Below, in pieces: positions 11,622 to 23,628 of a stretch of DNA of 64,000 bases. The notes below the pieces were generated by a model. The model was given only the letters and a program-made list of their open reading frames with translations, searched no databases and was not told the origin of the DNA. A program made the translations under genes and the position numbers. Numbering within the stretch: position 1 is the first letter of the stretch; every line of letters begins with the position of its first letter. The DNA comes from Adenophora triphylla var. japonica (taxonomy: Eukaryota; Streptophyta; Magnoliopsida; Asterales; Campanulaceae), in contig JAFEMH010002331.1 in assembly GCA_022495995.1 (NCBI GenBank), positions 53,501 to 117,500 on the forward strand. The letters are read 5' to 3'.

Positions 11622-13445
11622 AGTTCCAAGAAGAAAGCTGCACTTACCACTTTGGGGCTACCACTATCCTCTCCCTTTCTCCTTTGATAGAAGTAGATTA
11701 TGTTTTAAATTTCCAAGTATGAACTCGAAGAGTCGTTCTGTCTTTCTAGTACTTCTCACCTCCTCTAGTTTGTGTCTTCTAAACTATCGAGTCTGTTCTT
11801 AAATTTCTCCATTAATCAAAGTAATTTTCATTTTTCCTAAATACTTTCCCTAAGGTTGTTCTACCTCATGAATATCATTTAACTCATGCAAAATAATGGA
11901 CCCTCCATTCCCTAAATCATCGCAAAAATAGAGACTTCTAAACAAGTTTAAGGATAAAGTTGTCCTTAGGAAGCTTAAGGGCTAAACATTACCCCTATTG
12001 AAAGTCAAAGATCAACAAGCGAAGAAAGCCAAAGGTGCTGCTGTCAACCTTCATCCCAAGAAGAGTGGGGCTACTCAATTCAAAGATTTGAGAGAAAAAA
12101 AAAACTCTCAAGCTTTCATCACCCCCACAACAAAGGTGAAAATTCAAATGCATGAAGGACTCTCCGACAAAGAAGAGGAGTCAAGTGATACCAACAAAAG
12201 ATAAGAGGAATCCTCAACATCCTCGTATATCAAGTGAAGGAGACTTTCAGTATCAAGAAAAATGTTTACCCTTAAGTCATACTAATGATTGGCTTTCTCC
12301 TCAAACTTATTTAGAAATTTCTAGATGATGCACGGTTCATTAAAAGGTAGAATAACTTTTCTAGATCCTTGAGCCAAGTAACGTTTCTTGTTGGGTCTAG
12401 GGGCTTCCTGTTAGCGCTCTCATACACACTCTTGAAATCCAAGCATCAAAACTGGGGCTTCCCAACCTTTCCTACTCCAGTCTATCTCTACTTCAACTCT
12501 TCAAAATAATCAAATCCGCATTAGGAGCTTTCCTCTTTGCTTCTCGCTCTCATCATTAGAGAATACAATTCTCCAAAGAATCAATGCTTGGATCACCTTC
12601 CAATGAATAGAATCCGTCTCTCCTAAATTAACTTAAGATCTCATTTCTCTCTCTGAGTTCTCTTCGAGTTACATACTATTAAAAAAAATGAAAAAAAAGA
12701 TGCAAAAGAGATGCCCGCTAGATTGAAAACCCGAAAGGGCGGTCTAGGCAAAAACCAGGGTGCGTCACTAAAAAAAAAATCAAGGACAAAGGGAGAGTAT
12801 TCTTCAACCTTATTCATCGAGCATCATTCGATCTTCTTCAAATCAAATCAACAAGGAGAGACTTCTTCGATCATCTTCAAATCAAGAGAGTAGACTCACA
12901 AGCCTATTCACAAAGTCATTTACCACTTCCATGCAAATTGGGGCTTGGGACAGCAAAGGGCCTTGGACATAAAGCCATTACGACAGTCGACAGATTTGTA
13001 GTCGTTTGCCTCCTAGAGACACGACTCAAGGGAGAACTAAGAATAAAGATTCGCAACAGGCCTAGATGTGTTCACACAAGGTTACTCATCAAAATTCAGC
13101 CTTGCTGACTAGCAACAGATTCTGCAAAACCTGATTTGGTCCCAACTTGTCAAACACAAGTTCACTCATACAGTTCACCCATCTCAAATACAAATCCATA
13201 CAAATGTCCCTACATTTCCATATACCCTATACTCATACATGAACTCACCACCAAATTGACCAACCGGCCATTTACACGAACAGACGTGAGCACCACCACA
13301 TAAGTCTAGTTAAACAACTAAAATTTGAAAAATCTACTTGGAATCTTTATGTGCTGACAGGTACAGAAAGGTAAGAATCATTCGGGTCTATCCGAGACCA
13401 TCATGCATATATCCTTGCATTACAGGAGCCGACAGAACCTCCACC
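11622..13445 (+). other. Non-coding 3' part of C unit 1
   Basis: No pol domain is detectable. A short Lys-rich open stretch (11998-12204) may be a gag-pol remnant. At about 12712-12775 there is a motif (gaaaaccc-gaaa-gggcggtctaggcaaaaa) shared with the 3' UTR of A (55459-55600). A run of A follows it. Confidence 0.6.
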
Positions 13446-13870
13446 TCAATCGACAACTTCAGGTCCGTAACCTCGGCAACAACTTCAAAGTCTGTGATGT
13501 AGCAAGCTTCAAGTCCGTGACCTCGGCAACAACTTCAAAGTCTGTGATGGCAGCAAACTTCAAGTCCGTGACCTCGGCGACACCAAAGAAAGTCTCGTGG
13601 ACGGCAAAGAACTTCAAGTCCGTGACCTCGGCGACAACTTCAAAGTCTGTGACAGCAGCAAACTTCAAGTCCGTGACCTCGGCGACACCAGCAAAGTCTG
13701 TGACGGCAGCAACATCAAGTCCATGACCTCAGCGACAACTTCAAAGTCTGTGAAGGCAGCAAACTTCAAGTCCGTGACCTCGGCGACAACTTCAAAGTCT
13801 GTGGCGGCAGCAAACTTCAAGTCTGCGACCTCGGCAACAACGGCAACGTCAGTAACCTCGGGCGGCGCAC
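13446..13870 (+). repeat. 51-bp minisatellite in C unit 1
   Basis: There are about eight tandem units. The typical unit is 51 bp in two halves: AACTTCAAAGTCTGTGATGG + CAGCA, and AACTTCAAGTCCGTGACC + TCGGCGAC. Because 51 is a multiple of three, long open frames run through it (repeating NFKSVTSAT), which is not evidence of coding. One unit has a divergent insert (about 13587-13612). Confidence 0.85.
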
Positions 13871-14025
13871 TTCAACAACTTCATCAACAAATAGGTATCT
13901 TCAGAATTGGGTCAGGTCCTTGATTCCTCAGTATGATTTTACCTTTTCAAAAAAAAATCCCTCTTCGATTTTCAGAAAATTCTTTTCAAAATACCTAAAA
14001 TAGCCTTTTTAGTGTTTTGGAGTCG

Positions 14026-14083
14026 AACTACGTTTGGTCTGATTCTCTCTTAGAGATACGTAGGCAGCCGTGCGGCACGACCA
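14026..14083 (+). other. Bipartite hairpin motif, copy 2 (3' end of C, unit 1)
   Basis: CTACG (14028-14032) pairs with CGTAG (14059-14063), TCTCT pairs with AGAGA inside, and CGTGC-G-GCACG forms the second hairpin, followed by ACC. It lies about 70 bp before the purine tract. Confidence 0.6.
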
Positions 14084-14155
14084 TCCCAATGTTCAGAATG
14101 ATGTCTTTCTATCGACGACATGACTTCTTCCATAAGTCTTATCGCCGAGGGGCTC

Positions 14156-15208
14156 TGTAGACACCCCATTCTGAACCAATAATTCATGACTACACTACTC
14201 TTCGTTTCTCTTTTGTGTTTTGATGAAAGCATATTAGTTTCGTTATGTTTCGTTAAGTTTCTAACTAACCTCGTTAGTTTTGTACCTAACTGACTAACGA
14301 AATAAACTAAAGAGGAAAAAATAGTCAAATGACTAGTTATCTCGCGCGGAATAGCGTGTCTCGCGCGAGATATCCCCTCGACAGGATGTACAGAAATCAC
14401 TCTCCTTCTCCGTTTCAAACTCTTTTCTTGATAAAATCTTATCCCATCCGGTCATCCAATAGAATTTGAGTTCTGGAAGCTTCCTAGGAGTGTTTTACCT
14501 CTCCACCTCTACCTCTTAAACCCCTATAAATACTTGTTGACTTCCACTGTTTCAGAGGGCCAGAATTCCACACAACACACACAATTTGTTGGTTTCTCTC
14601 CACGAAAGATTTCTTCAAATCACTCACAAAACCTCCCTAAAATCACCTAAAGTTTGTTTATCAACCTTGTTGATCAACAAACATCCAAACCCGAATCAAG
14701 GATTGAGGCGAAGCTCTGTCCGCATCAAGATTTGACTCTCACATTGAGTCGAAACTCTGCCCAAATCACTTCTCGACCGAAAAGACATCTTAGAACTACG
14801 TTCTAAATTAAACACTCCCCAAACGCTAGTTAAATTCCTATACTTTTACTCTCTTCTTCTCAATCTCTCTCTATTGGCTTTTAGAGTGGTGTAATCCCAT
14901 CAAAAGGATTGGCCTAGAGTCCCTTCAATTGATGAAGGCGATCTCGAAGCATACAATCCGACATTCCTAATCAAGAAATTGATTAGGGTTTTCATATTTT
15001 ATTGTTAAAAATAAAACGATTGATAATACTCAATTGGCAAGACCGATCTTCGGATCGGGTGGGATGGATTCTCCTCGACCTACCCATTCCATAACTTAAC
15101 CCCCGAACCCTCAAATCTCTTTTCAAATCAAAAAAGGTTTTTCTTATTGTTTTCCTAAATAAATAATAAGTGGCGACTCTGTTATTCAAAATTCACGCAT
15201 TGCTAACA
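14156..15208 (+). repeat. Shared middle LTR of C
   Basis: 1053 bp, preceded by purine tract cgaggggctc and followed by the primer site TGGCGACTCTGCTGGGGA. It therefore serves as the 3' LTR of unit 1 and the 5' LTR of unit 2. No target duplication separates the units. It has private differences from the outer LTRs (for example TTTTGTACC against TTTTGGACC). Confidence 0.92.
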
Positions 15209-15883
15209 GTTTGGCGACTCTGCTGGGGACAATTAATTAAGAGGGTTAGACTTGCGTACAATTGAGAATTATTAATCTTTTAATTTTTTTGTAAAAATTT
15301 GATTTTTCTGGATTTTTTGGAATTTTTCTGTGTTGTTTTCGTAAAAAAAAATAATACTGTGTGGCAGCTTATCCAGCGCGGGATAACTTATCTCGCGCGA
15401 GATAAGTTTACGGTTTTAAAAACAAATGCTTCACCCCTTCCTTGGCGGCGGCAGTAATTATTGTGAAAAAAAAAATTAGGTCAATTGACCTTAACAAAAA
15501 GATTCCTCCCTGGTCAAACGAAGGCATAGCATTAAAAAAAAAAAAAAAAGAAAGGGGGAAACAAAAAGCTGACTTCTCCTCTTTGTTGACCAATCAAAAA
15601 AAAAAAACATTGGCCTTGGTTGACTTCAAAAACGTTTGACCAACCATAAAAAAAAAATCAAAAACAGTTTTCAAAAAAACTTTCAAAATAAAATCCGGAA
15701 AAATCAAAATAAATTATTATTTCTATTTTGCTTTTACTAACTTTGTTTTGCAGGTTAGAATAATAATTTTAATTACTCGAACTATATAACTGCGTGCGAT
15801 TGAATTTTTACCGGTCATCGGTTGACTCGGGCTTTGTAATAAATTAGTTTATTTATTCTCTCGCTTTATCTCTCTTTAAGTGG

Positions 15884-15946
15884 AACTACGACGGCCTGAG
15901 TCTCCCCAAATTTTGGAGAAACGTAGGCAACCACTTGGTGCGGCCA
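15884..15946 (+). other. Bipartite hairpin motif, copy 3 (leader of C, unit 2)
   Basis: Duplicate of copy 1: CTACG 15886-15890, CGTAG about 15922-15926, inner TCTCC with GGAGA, then ACCA-CTT-GGT. Confidence 0.55.
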
Positions 15947-16735
15947 CTATATGTTTTTCTTTAGTTTTCAAAAAATAAAACTTTCTATTTTACTTTATCA
16001 CCTAGATTGACTCTCACACACGCGCACTCATATTATAACTGTCATTGCACTGCATACCCTTGATAAACCCGGGACCCACACTAAGGACGGATGACGGTAA
16101 CCACCTAGTCGCCGGTCTCTCCGAAGTTGGATCATCCCACTCCGCGTATTCAATCCATCTAGATTTTCATATCGTGGGGAACCTAGCCTTCCAGCCCTGC
16201 ATCGCCACATATCATGTAGATTGACTTTTTAAGACACTCCGTGACCGGTCGGTTTGATCTTGGAGTCCTTGTAATCCCTTGTCAAGATTTTGTTTTGTGC
16301 AATAATCCATGGAAAAGAAACAAAAAAAAAAAAATTGTCGCTTCGGAATTGTCCATTCGGAAAAGTCCCTATGATTGTCCCTTCGGATTTGCCCCTAAAA
16401 GGAGAAAAATTTCTCAACAAAATTATTGCACAAAACTTGATGTTACTTTAGATTACTCCGACCCCTAGGTCCTTAGGTTTGGTTTTTGAATGTTAGAAAC
16501 CCCCAAAACGGATTTTCCGTCCGACCAAAATTAGGACTAAAATCAGAAAATTGTGACTTTTCGTGGCGTTGTCTCGCGCAAGATTGCTTGTCCCGTGCGA
16601 GATAAGTGTTCGGTCTTTTCGTGTTTTGGCCAAAACCTTCAAACCTTCAAAGCCTTCATTCACCCTATTCAGCCGACTTGTTGGGACTCGATCATGATTT
16701 AACACGGTTGCTACACGTCTAGGTTCTTCGCCACG

Positions 16736-18100
16736 ATGTCTGCTTCTCCTTCTACCACCGAGGCCGATATCAACGACGCTAAGGCCCAACTCATCGAAGC
16801 CATGACTAGGTTGGATGAATAAAGTAAACAAATTGATGAGCAAAATGCCCAAATGGCCGCCCTCATGAAAGAACTCCACGAGTTGAAAGTCAAGAAAGGC
16901 AGAAAACAAAAGCAGAAAGTGGAATCCTCCTCCGACGAAGAGGAATCCTACACCAAAGTGAATAGAAAAACCAAGAAGTCAAGCAAGAAAAAGGAAGAAT
17001 CCGATTCCTCCTCTTCCTCATCTTCCTCCGATGACGAGGAACATACCTCCAAGGGTGCTAAAACCAAGAAAGAAGGCAGTGGTGAAACTACTAAACTTGG
17101 TGACCATGTTACTAAGAACTACCTCGAAAAGAAGCTTGCGAATCTTGACACTTCCAAAGGGTAATTCGTTCCATTTGATCCCGATGCTCTTCAACAATCC
17201 ATCGCCAAGTTCCCTCGCAAGTACAAGACACCCGACATTGCCAAGTTTAATGGTACCACCTGTCCTCGAGCTCATGTTGAGACCTACACTTGGGCTATGC
17301 TTCCAATGGGCGTTGATAACACAATCTTGGCCCAATGCTTTCCTCAAACCTTGGAAGGTGCTGCAAGGGATTGGTACATGTCTCTTCCTACGACTACAAG
17401 GCTTGATTGGTCGTCTGTATGTTTAGTCTTCCAAAGGCAGTTTGAAGACAACTCCACTTACCGTCCTACTAGGAGGGATCTTGAACAAACCAAGCAACAT
17501 GCCAATGAGTCCTTTGCTGAATTTGCTAGAAGATGGAGACTCAAACTTACCGAAATTGTCGAAAGGCCTACTCTCAAAGAGCAAATCCACATCTTCCTCC
17601 AATGCCTCCGTGATGAATTTCAAGAGAACCTCGCCGGTAATTACTTTCCTAGTTTCAATGAACTCCTCGAGTCCGGAATTAGGGTTGACGACTTCCTCAA
17701 AAGTAAAAAGAGGGAAAGTAACTTCCGCTACAACAAACCCGCTACAAGTAAGGATGCTTCAGTCAATGCCATTGCATTCAACCGCTCCAACACCGGAAAG
17801 TATTCTGCTGTCCCTCCTCCCGAAAAGAAAAAGAGGCACTACGACAAAATTGAAGGAATCACTCAAGAAGAACTCTTCGATGTGCTTGTCAAGAATGAAA
17901 AGATAAAACCAAGGGAAGGTGGTCCTCCGAAGGATATGGGTCCGAATCATGCTCATCACTTATTCTGCAAGTACCACAACTTCACCGGCCACGACACCAA
18001 CTCCTGCCACCACTTGAAGGACATCATCCAAGACCTATTTGATAATGGAGATCTAGAACGTCCCAACGTCATCACCAATCCTCTCCCTCACACTCCATAA
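16736..18100 (+). pseudogene. gag of C, copy 2 (two internal stops)
   Basis: This is the same frame and domain order as copy 1. Stops lie at 16820-16822 (TAA for CAA) and 17162-17164 (TAA for TCA). The end is three codons early (18098-18100, TAA for CAA). The C-X2-H-X4-H-X4-C cluster and the gag core are intact (267 codons open from 17297). A long acidic/serine tract precedes the core. No pol follows. Confidence 0.85.
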
Positions 18101-19966
18101 AGAAAATGAAGTTCCAAGAAGAAAGCTGCACTTACCACTTTGGGGCTACCACTATCCTCTCCCTTTCTCCTTTGATAGAAGTAGATTAGGTTTTAAATTT
18201 CCAAGTATGAACTCGAAGAGTCGTTCTGTCTTTATAGTACTTCTCACCTCCTCTAGTTTGTGTCTTCTAAACTATCGAGTCTGTTCTTAAATTTCTCCAT
18301 TAATCAAAGTAATTTTCATTTTTCCTAAATACTTTCCCTAAGGTTGTTCTACCTCATGAATATCATTTAACTCATGCAAAATAATGGACCCTCCATTCCC
18401 TAAATCATCGCAAAAATAGAGACTTCTAAACGAGTTTAAGGATAAAGTTGTCCTTAGGAATCTTAAGGGCTAAACATTACCCCTACTGAAAGTCAAAGAT
18501 CAACAAGCGAAGAAAGCCAAAGGTGCTGCTGTCAACCTTCATCCCAAGAAGAGTGGGGCTACTCAATTCAAAGCTTTGAGAGAAAAAAAAAACTCTCAAG
18601 CTTTCATCACCCCCACAACAAAGGTGAAAATTCAAATGCATGAAGTACTCTCCGACAAAGAAGAGGAGTCAAGTGATACCAACAAAAGAAAAGAGTAATC
18701 CTCAACATCCTCGTATATCAAGTGAAGGAGACTTTAAGTATCAAGAAAATTTTTTACCCTTAAGTCATACTAATGATTGGCTTTCTCCTCAAACTTATTT
18801 AGAAATTTCTAGATAATGCACGGTTCATTAAAAGGTAGAATAACTTTTTTAGATCCTTGAGCCAAGTAACGTTTCTTGTTGGGTCTAGGGGCTTCCTGTT
18901 AGCCGCTCTCATACATACTCTTGAAATCCAAGCATCAAAACTGGGGCTTCCCAACCTTTCCTACTCCAGTCTATCTCTACTTCAACTCTTCAAAATAATC
19001 AAATCTTCATTAGGAGCTTTCCTCTTTGCTTCTCGCTCTCATCATTAGAGAATACACTTCTCCAAAGAATCAATACTTGGATCACCTTCCAATGAATAGA
19101 ATCCGTCACTCCTAAATTAACTTGAGATCTCATTTCTCTCTCCTCAATAAGATTTTATCTCTCTGAGTTCTCTTCGAGTTACATACTATTAAAAAAAATG
19201 AAAAAAAAAAGATGCAAAAGAGATGCCCGCTAGATTGAAAATCCGAAAGGGCGGTCTAGGCAAAAACCAGGGTGCGTCACTAAAAAAAAAAAAAATCAAG
19301 GACAAAGGGAGAGTATTCTTCAACCTTATTCATCAAGCATCATTCGATATCTTCTTCAAATCAAATCAACAAGGAGAGACTTCTTCGATCATCTTCAAAT
19401 CAAGAGAGCAGACTCACAAGCCTATTCACAAAGTCATTTACCACTTCCATGCAAATTGGGGCTTGGGACAGTAAAGGGCCTTGGACATAAAGCCATTACG
19501 ACAGTCGACAGATTTGTAGTCGTTTGCCTCCTAGAGACACGACTCAAGGGAGAACTAAGAATAAAGATTCGCAACAGGCCTAGATGTGTTCACACAAGGT
19601 TACTCATCAAAATTCAGCCTTGCTGACTAGCAACAGATTCTGCAAAACCTAATTTGGTCCCAACTTGTCAAACACAAGTTCACTCATATAGTTCACCCAT
19701 CTCAAATACAAATCCATACAAATGTCCCTACGTTTCCATATACCCTATACTCATACATGAACTCACCACCAAATTGACCAACCGGCCATTTACACGAACA
19801 GACGTGAGCACCACCACGTAAGTCTAGTTAAACAACTAAAATTTGAAAAATCTACTTGGAATCTTTATGTGCTGATAGGTACAGAAAGGTAAGAATCATT
19901 CGGGTCTATTCGAGACCATCATGCATATATCCTTGCATTACAGGAGCCGACAGAACCTCCACCTCA
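18101..19966 (+). other. Non-coding 3' part of C unit 2
   Basis: Near-duplicate of 11622-13445, again without pol. It has small indels relative to unit 1, including an extra CTCAATAAGATTTTATCTCT at about 19142-19161. The gggcggtctaggcaaaaa motif recurs at about 19249-19267. Confidence 0.6.
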
Positions 19967-20380
19967 ACCGACAACTTCAAGTCCGTGACCTCGGCAACAA
20001 CTTCAAAGTCTGTGATGGCAGCAAGATTCAAGTCCGTGACCTCGGCAACAACTTCAAAGTCTGTGATGGCAGCAAACTTCAAGTCCGTGACCTCGGCGAC
20101 ACCAGCAAAGTCTGTGACGGCAGCAACTTCAAGTCCGTGACCTCGGCGACAACTTCAAAGTACGACGACGGACAAACTTCAAGTCCGTGACCTCGGCGAC
20201 ACCCAGAAAGTCTGCGACGGCAGCAACTTCAAGTCCGTGACCTCGGCGACAACTTCAAAGTCAGTGACGGCAGCAAACTTCAAGTCCGTGACCTCGGCGA
20301 CAACTTCAAAGTCTGTGGCGGCAGCAAACTTCAAGTCTGCGACCTCGGCAACAATGGCAACGTCAGTAACCTCGGGCGGC
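19967..20380 (+). repeat. 51-bp minisatellite in C unit 2
   Basis: Same unit as at 13446-13870, about eight copies but in a different arrangement (a TACGACGACGGAC variant near 20161; the CACCAAAGAAAG variant of unit 1 is absent). The array has therefore rearranged since the two C units diverged. Confidence 0.8.
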
Positions 20381-20540
20381 GCACTTCAACAACTTCATCA
20401 ACAAACAGGTATCTTCAGAATTGGGTCAGGTCCTTGATTCCTCAGTATGATTTTACCTTTTCAAAAAAAAAATCCCTCTTCGATTTTCAAAAAATTCTTT
20501 TCAAAATACCTAAAATAGCCTTTTTAGTGTTTTGGAGTCG

Positions 20541-20598
20541 AACTACGTTTGGTCTGATTCTCTCTTAGAGATACGTAGGCAGCCGTGCGGCACGACCA
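20541..20598 (+). other. Bipartite hairpin motif, copy 4 (3' end of C, unit 2)
   Basis: Duplicate of copy 2: CTACG 20543-20547, CGTAG 20574-20578, inner TCTCT with AGAGA, second hairpin CGTGC-G-GCACG. Confidence 0.55.
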
Positions 20599-20670
20599 TC
20601 CCAATGTTCAGAATGATGTCTTTCTATCGACGACATGACTTCTTCCATAAGTCTTGTCGCCGAGGGGCTC

Positions 20671-21722
20671 TGTAGACACCCCATTCTGAACCAATAATTC
20701 ATGATTACACTACTCTTCGTTTCTCTTTTGTGTTTTGATGAAAGCATATTAGTTTCGTTATATTTCGTTAAGTTTCTAACTAACCTCGTTAGTTTTGGAC
20801 CTAACTGACTAACGGAATAAACTGAAGAGGACAAAATAGTCAAATGACAAGTTATCTCGTGCGGAATAGCGTGTCTCGCGCGAGATATCCCCTCGACAGG
20901 ATGTGCAGAAATCACTCTCCTTTTCCGTTTCAAACTCTTTTCTTGATAAAATCTTATCCCATCCAGTCATCCAATAGAATTTGAGTTCTGAAAGCTTTCT
21001 AGGAGTGTTTTACCTCTCCATCTCTACCTCTTAAACCCCTATAAATACTTGTTGACTTCCACTATTTCAGAGGGCCAGAATTCCACACAACACACACAAT
21101 TTGTTGGTTTCTCTCCACGAAAGATTCCTTCAAATCACTCACAAAACCTCCCTAAAATTACCTAAAGTTTGTTTATCAACCTTGTTGATCAACAAACATC
21201 CAAACCCGAATCAAGGATTGAGGCGAAGCTCTGTCCGCATCAAGATTTGACTCTCACATTGAGTCGAAACTCTGCTCAAATCACTTCTCGACCGAAAAGA
21301 CATCTTAGAACTACGTTCTAAATCAAACACTCCCCAAACGCTAGGTAAATTCCTATACTTTTACTCTCTTCTTCTCAATCTCTCTCTATTGGCTTTTAGA
21401 GTGGTGTAATCCCATCAAAAGGATTGGCCTAGAGTCCCTTCAATTGATGAAGGCGATCTCGAAGTATACAATCCGACATTCCTAATCAAGAAATTGATTA
21501 GGGTTTTCATATTTTATTGTTAAAAATAAAAAGATTGATAATACTCAATTGACAAGACCGATCTTCGGATCGGGTGGGATGAATGCTACTCGACCTACCC
21601 ATTCCATAACTTAACCCCCGAACCCTCAAATCTCTTTTCAAATCAAAAAGGGTTTTCTTATTGTTTTCCTAAATAAATAATAAGTGGTGACTCTGTTATT
21701 CAAAATTCACGCATCGCTAACA
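20671..21722 (+). repeat. Third LTR of C
   Basis: 1052 bp, starts TGTAGACACC and ends CGCTAACA, preceded by cgaggggctc. It is followed by CATGG (21723-21727), the partner of the duplication at 7664-7668. This confirms that the whole three-LTR array behaves as one insertion. Confidence 0.92.
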
Positions 21723-21727
21723 CATGG

Positions 21728-22545
21728 TCCCATTTCTTCAATCTTTAATCTCGAACTTTCACGGTCCGATCTCTAATCGCGACTTTTCACGGTCCGATCT
21801 CCAATCTTTGATCTTGACCTTTCACGGTCAAATCTCTAATCGCGACCTTTCATGGTCTGATCTCCAATCTTTGATCTCGACCTTTCACGGTAAAATCTTT
21901 TATCGCGACCTTCACGGTCCGATCTCCGATCTTTGATCTTGACCATTTACGGTCCGATCTCTAATCGAGACCCTCACGGTCCGATCTCTGATCTTCGATC
22001 CTGACCTTTCACGATCAAATCTCTAATCGCGACTTTTCACGGTCCGATCTCCAATCTTCGATCTCGACTTTTCACGGTCAAATCTCTAATTGCGACCTTC
22101 ACTGTCCGATCTCCAGTCTTTAATCCTGACCTTTCACGGTCAAATCTCTTATTGCGACCTTTCACGGTCCGATCTCCAATCTTTGATCTCGACCTTTCAC
22201 GGTCAAATCTCTAATCGTGACCTTCACGGTCCAATCTCCGATCTTCGATCTTGACCTTTCACGGTCAAAATTCCAATCGAAACCCTCAAGGTCTGATCTC
22301 CGATCTCCAACCGAGACCTTTCACGGTCCGATCTCCAATATTTGATCTCGACCTTTCATGGTCAAATAGTCAATCCCGACCTTTCATGGTCCAATTTTCA
22401 ATCTCGACCTTTCATGATCAAATCTCCAATCAAGACCCTCACGGTCCAACTTTCAACCTCGAAATTTCACGGTCAAATCTCCAATCGAGACCCTCACTGT
22501 CCAATTTTCAACTTGACCTTTCAAGGTCTAATCTTTTCCGACCAG
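21728..22545 (+). repeat. Tandem array in the leader of element A (about 63-bp period)
   Basis: About 13 higher-order units alternate 'gacctttcacggtccgatct' + 'ccaatctttgatctc' and 'gacctttcacggtcaaatct' + 'ctaatcgc'. Order and length drift along the array. The matching place in B (about 48330-48380) has no such array, so it expanded in A or was lost in B. No spacer diversity or Cas genes, so not CRISPR. Open frames through it are by-products of the period. Confidence 0.85.
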
Positions 22546-22790
22546 TTAGGATTAGAAGAAAACATGTTTTAAGTAAAATTTAAGCAATAAATGCATGTTA
22601 CTTGAGCCTCAACCTAAACACCTACCTACGAGTTTAAACCTTACCTACCCCTGAGTCTAAACCTTGCCTATCCCTTTCCCACAGCAAGAAAGAAGTGGGT
22701 GAGAATATCGGGTCTGCGACTTTTCAATGCATAAACCTCAGGCTCAAGCAGTTCATCAGAATCATCAATTTCGTCTACTCAGTGGTTAGA

Positions 22791-23628
22791 ATGGCAGATA
22801 TGACAGAAAACAGTGATGGTACGGGTAATCCGATGACCAGAGAGGAAGAGTTAGCCCTCGCCTTGGAAAACAGCCGTAAGGCTCACGAAGAGCAACAAGC
22901 CATGTTCATCGATGCTCTCCACCGTCATGGGGTTCAGGTAACAGTTGAGGCAAATGGTTATCTGGTCATGGTCGAAGATGAAACCCCAGAAACAGTGACT
23001 TCAATCCCTCCATCCTACAACCAATACCCTTCATCCTACAACCAATACCCTCCATCCTACAACTAATACCCTCCTTTCCACAACTAATACCCTCCTCCTT
23101 CGACATATGATCTACCACTAAGCACTACTGCCCTTCAGTTTCCACCAGTACCTCAGGCCATCAGGGCTCCAACATCCTCAGCTCCTCAGAACGGATTGGG
23201 CTTCATTCATCATCAATAATGGCTAGATGCTACAGCCACACCTATTTCTCAGTTTCAGCAGTTCCTGCCAGTTTATGCTCCAGCTTCACATAATCAGTTT
23301 GAGCTATGTGGCTATGTTTTAAAACCCCTATACCCACCTGAACACGATAGTGAGTTGCTAAAAGAAAATCCAGATGCCTCAAGTTTTTCGTTGCCGCTTG
23401 CCGGATTTAGTGAATTCACCTGTCAGTTTCACCAGTCTACTACTGTGGTTCCCTCTACTGATAAAAGTCCTGTTGCGAGTTCCAGTAACTCGAGAGTTCC
23501 CGTAGACCCTCATGTGGCAATGTTGCTGGATCAAGTGAAACGAATACAAGAAAAGCTTGATCTCATGATGAGTACCAGTACTCCGTCGACCCAAGATGTC
23601 GAACCAGGCAAAGAAGTGATTCTGCCGT
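22791..23628 (+). pseudogene. gag of element A, N-terminal part
   Basis: ATG at 22791 opens MADMTENSDGTGNPMTREEE, then a Gln/Tyr/Pro-rich stretch with three YNQYP units. Stops occur (first TAA 23064-23066). The same frame is open again over 23355-23628 and continues, after removal of element D and its duplication, at 44851-45048 (CKVQMPEVRESDRTTC). The core gag domain is not reached because B begins at 45049. A pyrimidine tract ending in CAG precedes the gene (about 22667-22684) and is conserved in B. Confidence 0.7.

Larger units (their letters stand above)
7669..21722 (+). mobile_element. Element C: tandem dimer of a non-autonomous gag-only Tat-like retrotransposon
   Basis: Three LTRs (7669-8720, 14156-15208, 20671-21722) alternate with two complete internal regions (8721-14155 and 15209-20670). 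The whole 14,054-bp array is flanked by one 5-bp duplication, CATGG (7664-7668 and 21723-21727). Each internal region starts with the same primer site and ends with the same purine tract (cgaggggctc). Each encodes only a gag-like protein; no protease, RT or integrase is seen, so it would depend on another element's enzymes. It sits in the leader of A. Confidence 0.9.

Noticed and set aside
13403..13923. Overlapping 107-108-codon ORFs with NFKSVTSAT repeats
   Set aside because: They follow from a 51-bp tandem repeat whose length is a multiple of three; frames on both strands are open alike.
21728..22545. Repeat array considered as CRISPR
   Set aside because: Units are contiguous and drift in sequence; no unique spacers and no cas genes, in a plant genome.
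22251..22583. 110-codon ORF inside the 63-bp array
   Set aside because: By-product of the array; no start context or domain.
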